Notes under the pieces: generated by a model
Told to the model about the DNA's origin: nothing
Database searches by the model: none
What the model saw: only the letters and a program-made list of their open reading frames with translations
Shown here: in pieces, positions 62,418 to 64,000 of the stretch
How the letters are laid out: the number at the start of each line of letters is the position of its first letter
Numbering within the stretch: position 1 is the first letter of the stretch
NCBI GenBank assembly: GCA_900540785.1
Contig: UQHF01000009.1
Location: 47,414-111,413 of the forward strand
DNA length: 64,000 nucleotides
Reading direction: 5' to 3'
DNA from: an uncultured Blautia sp.
GTDB lineage: Bacteria > Bacillota > Clostridia > Lachnospirales > Lachnospiraceae
Translations under genes and position numbers: made by a program

Positions 62418-62445
62418 CCGCCAACTATTCGCACTAGCTGACGGC
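62416..62445. terminator. Hairpin after the holin-like frame
   Basis: AGCCGCCAACTA and TAGCTGACGGCT pair with two mismatches around a 7-base loop. In Firmicute type I toxin loci an antisense antitoxin RNA overlaps such a 3' hairpin. The remaining stretch to 62639 shows no gene. Confidence 0.5.
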
Positions 62446-62635
62446 TGACATCACAAAGATGTAAAGCTGTAAGTTATTGAGGGGAAGCCGCTTCTCTTCC
62501 TGGACATACAAAAGAAGTGAATGAACAATATTATAATACGTTTGATATAGCTTCGTTAAGGGAAAAAACAGATATAATTATAAGACTTAGTAAGAGTAAT
62601 CAAAAGTAATTAGAACATTCATTTGTATAAGCTCT

Positions 62636-62656
62636 AAAACCCTTGATTTTAAAGGG
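62636..62656 (-). terminator. Terminator of tRNA-Pro
   Basis: On the minus strand CCCTT, a 7-base loop and AAGGG are followed by TTTT, just after the tRNA 3' end. Confidence 0.65.
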
Positions 62657-62660
62657 AAAA

Positions 62661-62734
62661 TCGGGGCAACAGGATTTGAACCTGCGACCTCACGGCCCCC
62701 AGCCGTGCGCGCTACCAAGCTACGCCATACCCCG
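62661..62734 (-). tRNA. tRNA-Pro (anticodon GGG)
   Basis: The minus strand folds into a cloverleaf. The acceptor CGGGGTA pairs with TGCCCCG, and the anticodon stem CACGG/CCGTG encloses the loop CTGGGGG with anticodon GGG. The T arm is GCAGG/CCTGT, and the discriminator is A. The 3' CCA is not encoded. It decodes CCC and CCU proline codons. Its promoter (TTGATT, 16 bases, TATAAT at 62746-62773) diverges from the T-box promoter. A plus-strand open frame across it is an artefact. Confidence 0.93.
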
Positions 62735-62745
62735 AAACGAATTTT

Positions 62746-62773
62746 ATTATAACATATATTTAAAAAAAATCAA
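62746..62773 (-). promoter_or_regulatory. Promoter of tRNA-Pro
   Basis: On the minus strand TTGATT (62773-62768) and TATAAT (62751-62746) are separated by 16 bases, 12 bases before the mature tRNA 5' end. Confidence 0.65.
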
Positions 62774-62811
62774 CTATTTTTTGGGTGATTTTCAAAATTT
62801 ACGAAAATGCC

Positions 62812-62840
62812 TTGACAAAATCACGTTGAAGTGCTAAACT
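62812..62840 (+). promoter_or_regulatory. Promoter of the T-box leader
   Basis: TTGACA and TAAACT have a 17-base spacer. Transcription would begin near 62847. Confidence 0.8.
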
Positions 62841-62846
62841 GAGAAC

Positions 62847-63159
62847 GTGTTAGTGAGACATATAAATACAGATAAATGCAGAGAAAAGGAATAGTATATA
62901 TGGACTGGAGCACAGAGAGCTGTCGGTGCTGAGAGACAGCGGAAGGGAAGTATAGAACTCACCTTGGAGCATCTGGCTGAAATCCTCTGAAAGGAGAGTA
63001 GGAGCAGACGGGTTCTCCCGTTACAGAGAAAGGATATAAGGACGTATTTGCGTTCCGTATCCGGCGAGGGTATGATTTTTCATAAAATAAGAGTGGTACC
63101 GCGTAAGATGTAAATGTCTTCCGTCTCTTGCATATATTGCAGAGATGGAAGGCTTTTTT
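62847..63159 (+). promoter_or_regulatory. T-box riboswitch leader
   Basis: This leader of about 310 bases has the full T-box layout: a long stem I with the AGAGAGCTG... and GGTGCTGAGAGACAGC parts, a specifier loop around AGAACTCACC near 62957, and stem III. The T-box core AGAGTGGTACCGCG at 63090-63103 and a terminator at 63118-63159 complete it. Uncharged tRNA would bind through the specifier codon and the TGG core, favouring antitermination. The specifier is read most simply as CUC (leucine), with UCA (serine) as alternative. The controlled gene is not visible because a group II intron follows at once. Confidence 0.88.
63118..63159 (+). terminator. T-box terminator
   Basis: CTTCC, TCTCT and GCA pair with TGC, GAGA and GGAAG in one long hairpin, followed by six T residues. 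It is the regulated terminator of the T-box and lies four bases before the group II intron. Confidence 0.9.
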
Positions 63160-63162
63160 ATG

Positions 63163-64000
63163 GTGCGCCTAGCGGCGCACGTTTCTAACGGGTTAAAGTC
63201 CCGAATCCGCCCGGTAGTGGGAAGGATATAGCCGAAGACAAGGGTGTCCATCGTGAGGTGGAATCTGAAGGAAGCTGGATGTGAGGAACATACTAACTCA
63301 CGGGCAAATCTCTGGTCTGACGAACAGAAATCTCATATGAGGTCATGCATGAGGGTAAGGCTGCCATTCAAGTCGAAGCCCAATAACTACACAGAATCAT
63401 GCATGATAGATGAGGCAGATAGATGGAGAGGAAGAAACGTGTGGTACCTAGGGAGGTCTGTGCGATACGCCTTGAAAGAGGTAACCACTGCACAAAGCAG
63501 TGCTGAACGTGCAGAAGTCAGCAGAGGTCATAGTAGCCGAGTATCCACAGGGCACTTAGGCGAAGGACCGAATCAGTAGGAGTCTTGAGTATGACCGAGA
63601 AAGGAGGAGTGACCATTTATGGCAGAAAACATTGAAAACAATGGCTGTTCGCAAAGAGATAGTGCGGAACACGAAGGGTATGCGAAAGTGTCTAGGTCAT
63701 TTAATCGGATATGGAAAGAAAGAGACAGTGCACAGCCGAAACTCTTGGAAGCGATACTGTACAAGGACAACTTTAACAGAGCGTACAAGAGAGTTAAGGT
63801 AAACAAGGGAGCGCCAGGAATTGATGGGATGACCATTGAGGAGGCTCTTCCGTATTTGAAGGAACATCAACAAGAGTTAACAGACCGCATTTATCGTGGA
63901 AAGTATACTCCGTCTCCAGTGAGACGAGTCGAGATGCCAAAACCGGATGGTGGTGTGCGAAAGCTTGGCATACCAACAGTGATAGACCGTACACTTCAAC
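63163..64000 (+). mobile_element. Group II intron, 5' part, class C-like
   Basis: The intron begins with GTGCGCC and continues with conserved ribozyme segments resembling the Oceanobacillus iheyensis IIC intron, such as GTGAGGTGGAATCTGAAGG, CATATGAGG and AGAAGTCAGCAGAGGTCATA. It sits four bases after the T-run of the T-box terminator, the preferred target of class C introns. The maturase frame begins at 63619 and the element runs past the window end, so its 3' end and the downstream exon are not seen. Confidence 0.85.
63619..64000 (+). CDS. ltrA: Group II intron reverse transcriptase/maturase, N-terminal part
   Basis: The frame from ATG 63619 (AAGGAGGAG at 63601) runs open to the window end, giving 127 residues. 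It shows the RT N-terminal pattern LEAILYKDNFNRAYKRVK, NKGAPGIDGMT and PKPDGGVRKLGIPTVIDR. The catalytic YADD region lies beyond the window. This protein splices and mobilises the surrounding intron. Confidence 0.92.
   Translation, partial: MAENIENNGCSQRDSAEHEGYAKVSRSFNRIWKERDSAQPKLLEAILYKDNFNRAYKRVKVNKGAPGIDGMTIEEALPYLKEHQQELTDRIYRGKYTPSPVRRVEMPKPDGGVRKLGIPTVIDRTLQ

Noticed and set aside
62643..62837. Open frame across the tRNA-Pro region
   Set aside because: It is the complement of a tRNA with a full cloverleaf; the QQDLNLRP reading is the usual tRNA artefact.
63244..63579. 111-residue frame in the intron
   Set aside because: It lies within conserved ribozyme segments of the group II intron and has no protein-like pattern.
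1..64000. CRISPR arrays, rRNA genes, prophage structural genes
   Set aside because: No regularly spaced repeats, no rRNA-like sequence and no phage structural proteins were seen.

Overview
The window looks like chromosome from a gut-type anaerobic Firmicute, most likely a Lachnospiraceae relative. The support is moderate GC, strong AGGAGG ribosome sites, selenium/molybdenum purine catabolism, a flavodiiron-rubredoxin fusion, a T-box leader, DUF1015, DUF975 and DUF3791 proteins and an O. iheyensis-like group II intron. The species cannot be named from the sequence alone.

Layout. 1-2022: the 3' end of a YfhO-like membrane protein, a polyprenyl-phosphate-sugar type glycosyltransferase and a GtrA-like protein. 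2040-5377: late cobalamin assembly (cobT, cobU, cobS, a short second CobU-like protein, cobC-like phosphatase), then a DUF975 membrane protein. 6415-20624 (+): purine catabolism, with ssnA, ygfK, a fused selenium-type xanthine dehydrogenase (xdhD-like), xdhABC, the selenium/Mo hydroxylase maturation genes yqeB and a yqeC-mocA fusion, and a MATE transporter. 20628-25473 (-): dpaL/ygeX, ygeY, ygeW and carbamate kinase. 25683-26927: DUF1015. 27213-32011 (-): an AT-richer response regulator/kinase/ABC/FtsX cassette beside a broken older response regulator. 32582-35306: a YheO/DauR-type regulator, an unknown protein and, divergently, a hydantoinase; these close the purine locus. 35340-43520: DUF3791 pair, two membrane proteins, two more MATE pumps, MerR/flavodoxin, TRIC-like channel and an HPr-like protein without the usual histidine. 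43814-50656: cupin, M18 peptidase, ArsC/Spx-like protein, flavodiiron-rubredoxin-NROR fusion, M20 amidohydrolase and a phosphatase-fold protein lacking its catalytic arginine. 50767-55772: a five-gene Nik/Dpp-type ABC importer. 55872-60268: ilvN, ilvC, a divergent LysR regulator and leuCD. 60268-64000: gene debris, an AAA-ATPase/PD-(D/E)XK protein, a holin-like toxin remnant, tRNA-Pro(GGG), and a T-box leader whose terminator is immediately followed by a group II intron running off the end.

How the parts work together. The purine genes form one catabolic programme. Molybdenum hydroxylases (XdhD-like, XdhABC) with YqeB/YqeC/MocA as cofactor maturation factors handle the purine ring. SsnA and the hydantoinase are cyclic amidohydrolases for deamination or ring opening. 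YgfK is a flavin/Fe-S oxidoreductase. YgeY and YgeW process ureido intermediates, DpaL splits 2,3-diaminopropionate to pyruvate and ammonia, and carbamate kinase recovers ATP from carbamoyl phosphate. The conserved gene set is known from anaerobic purine/urate users; the step order given here is inference. The most unusual items are the pseudophosphatase, the YqeC-MocA fusion, the possible shared operator before ssnA and ygeX, the two complementary CobU-like proteins and the intron inserted at a T-box terminator.
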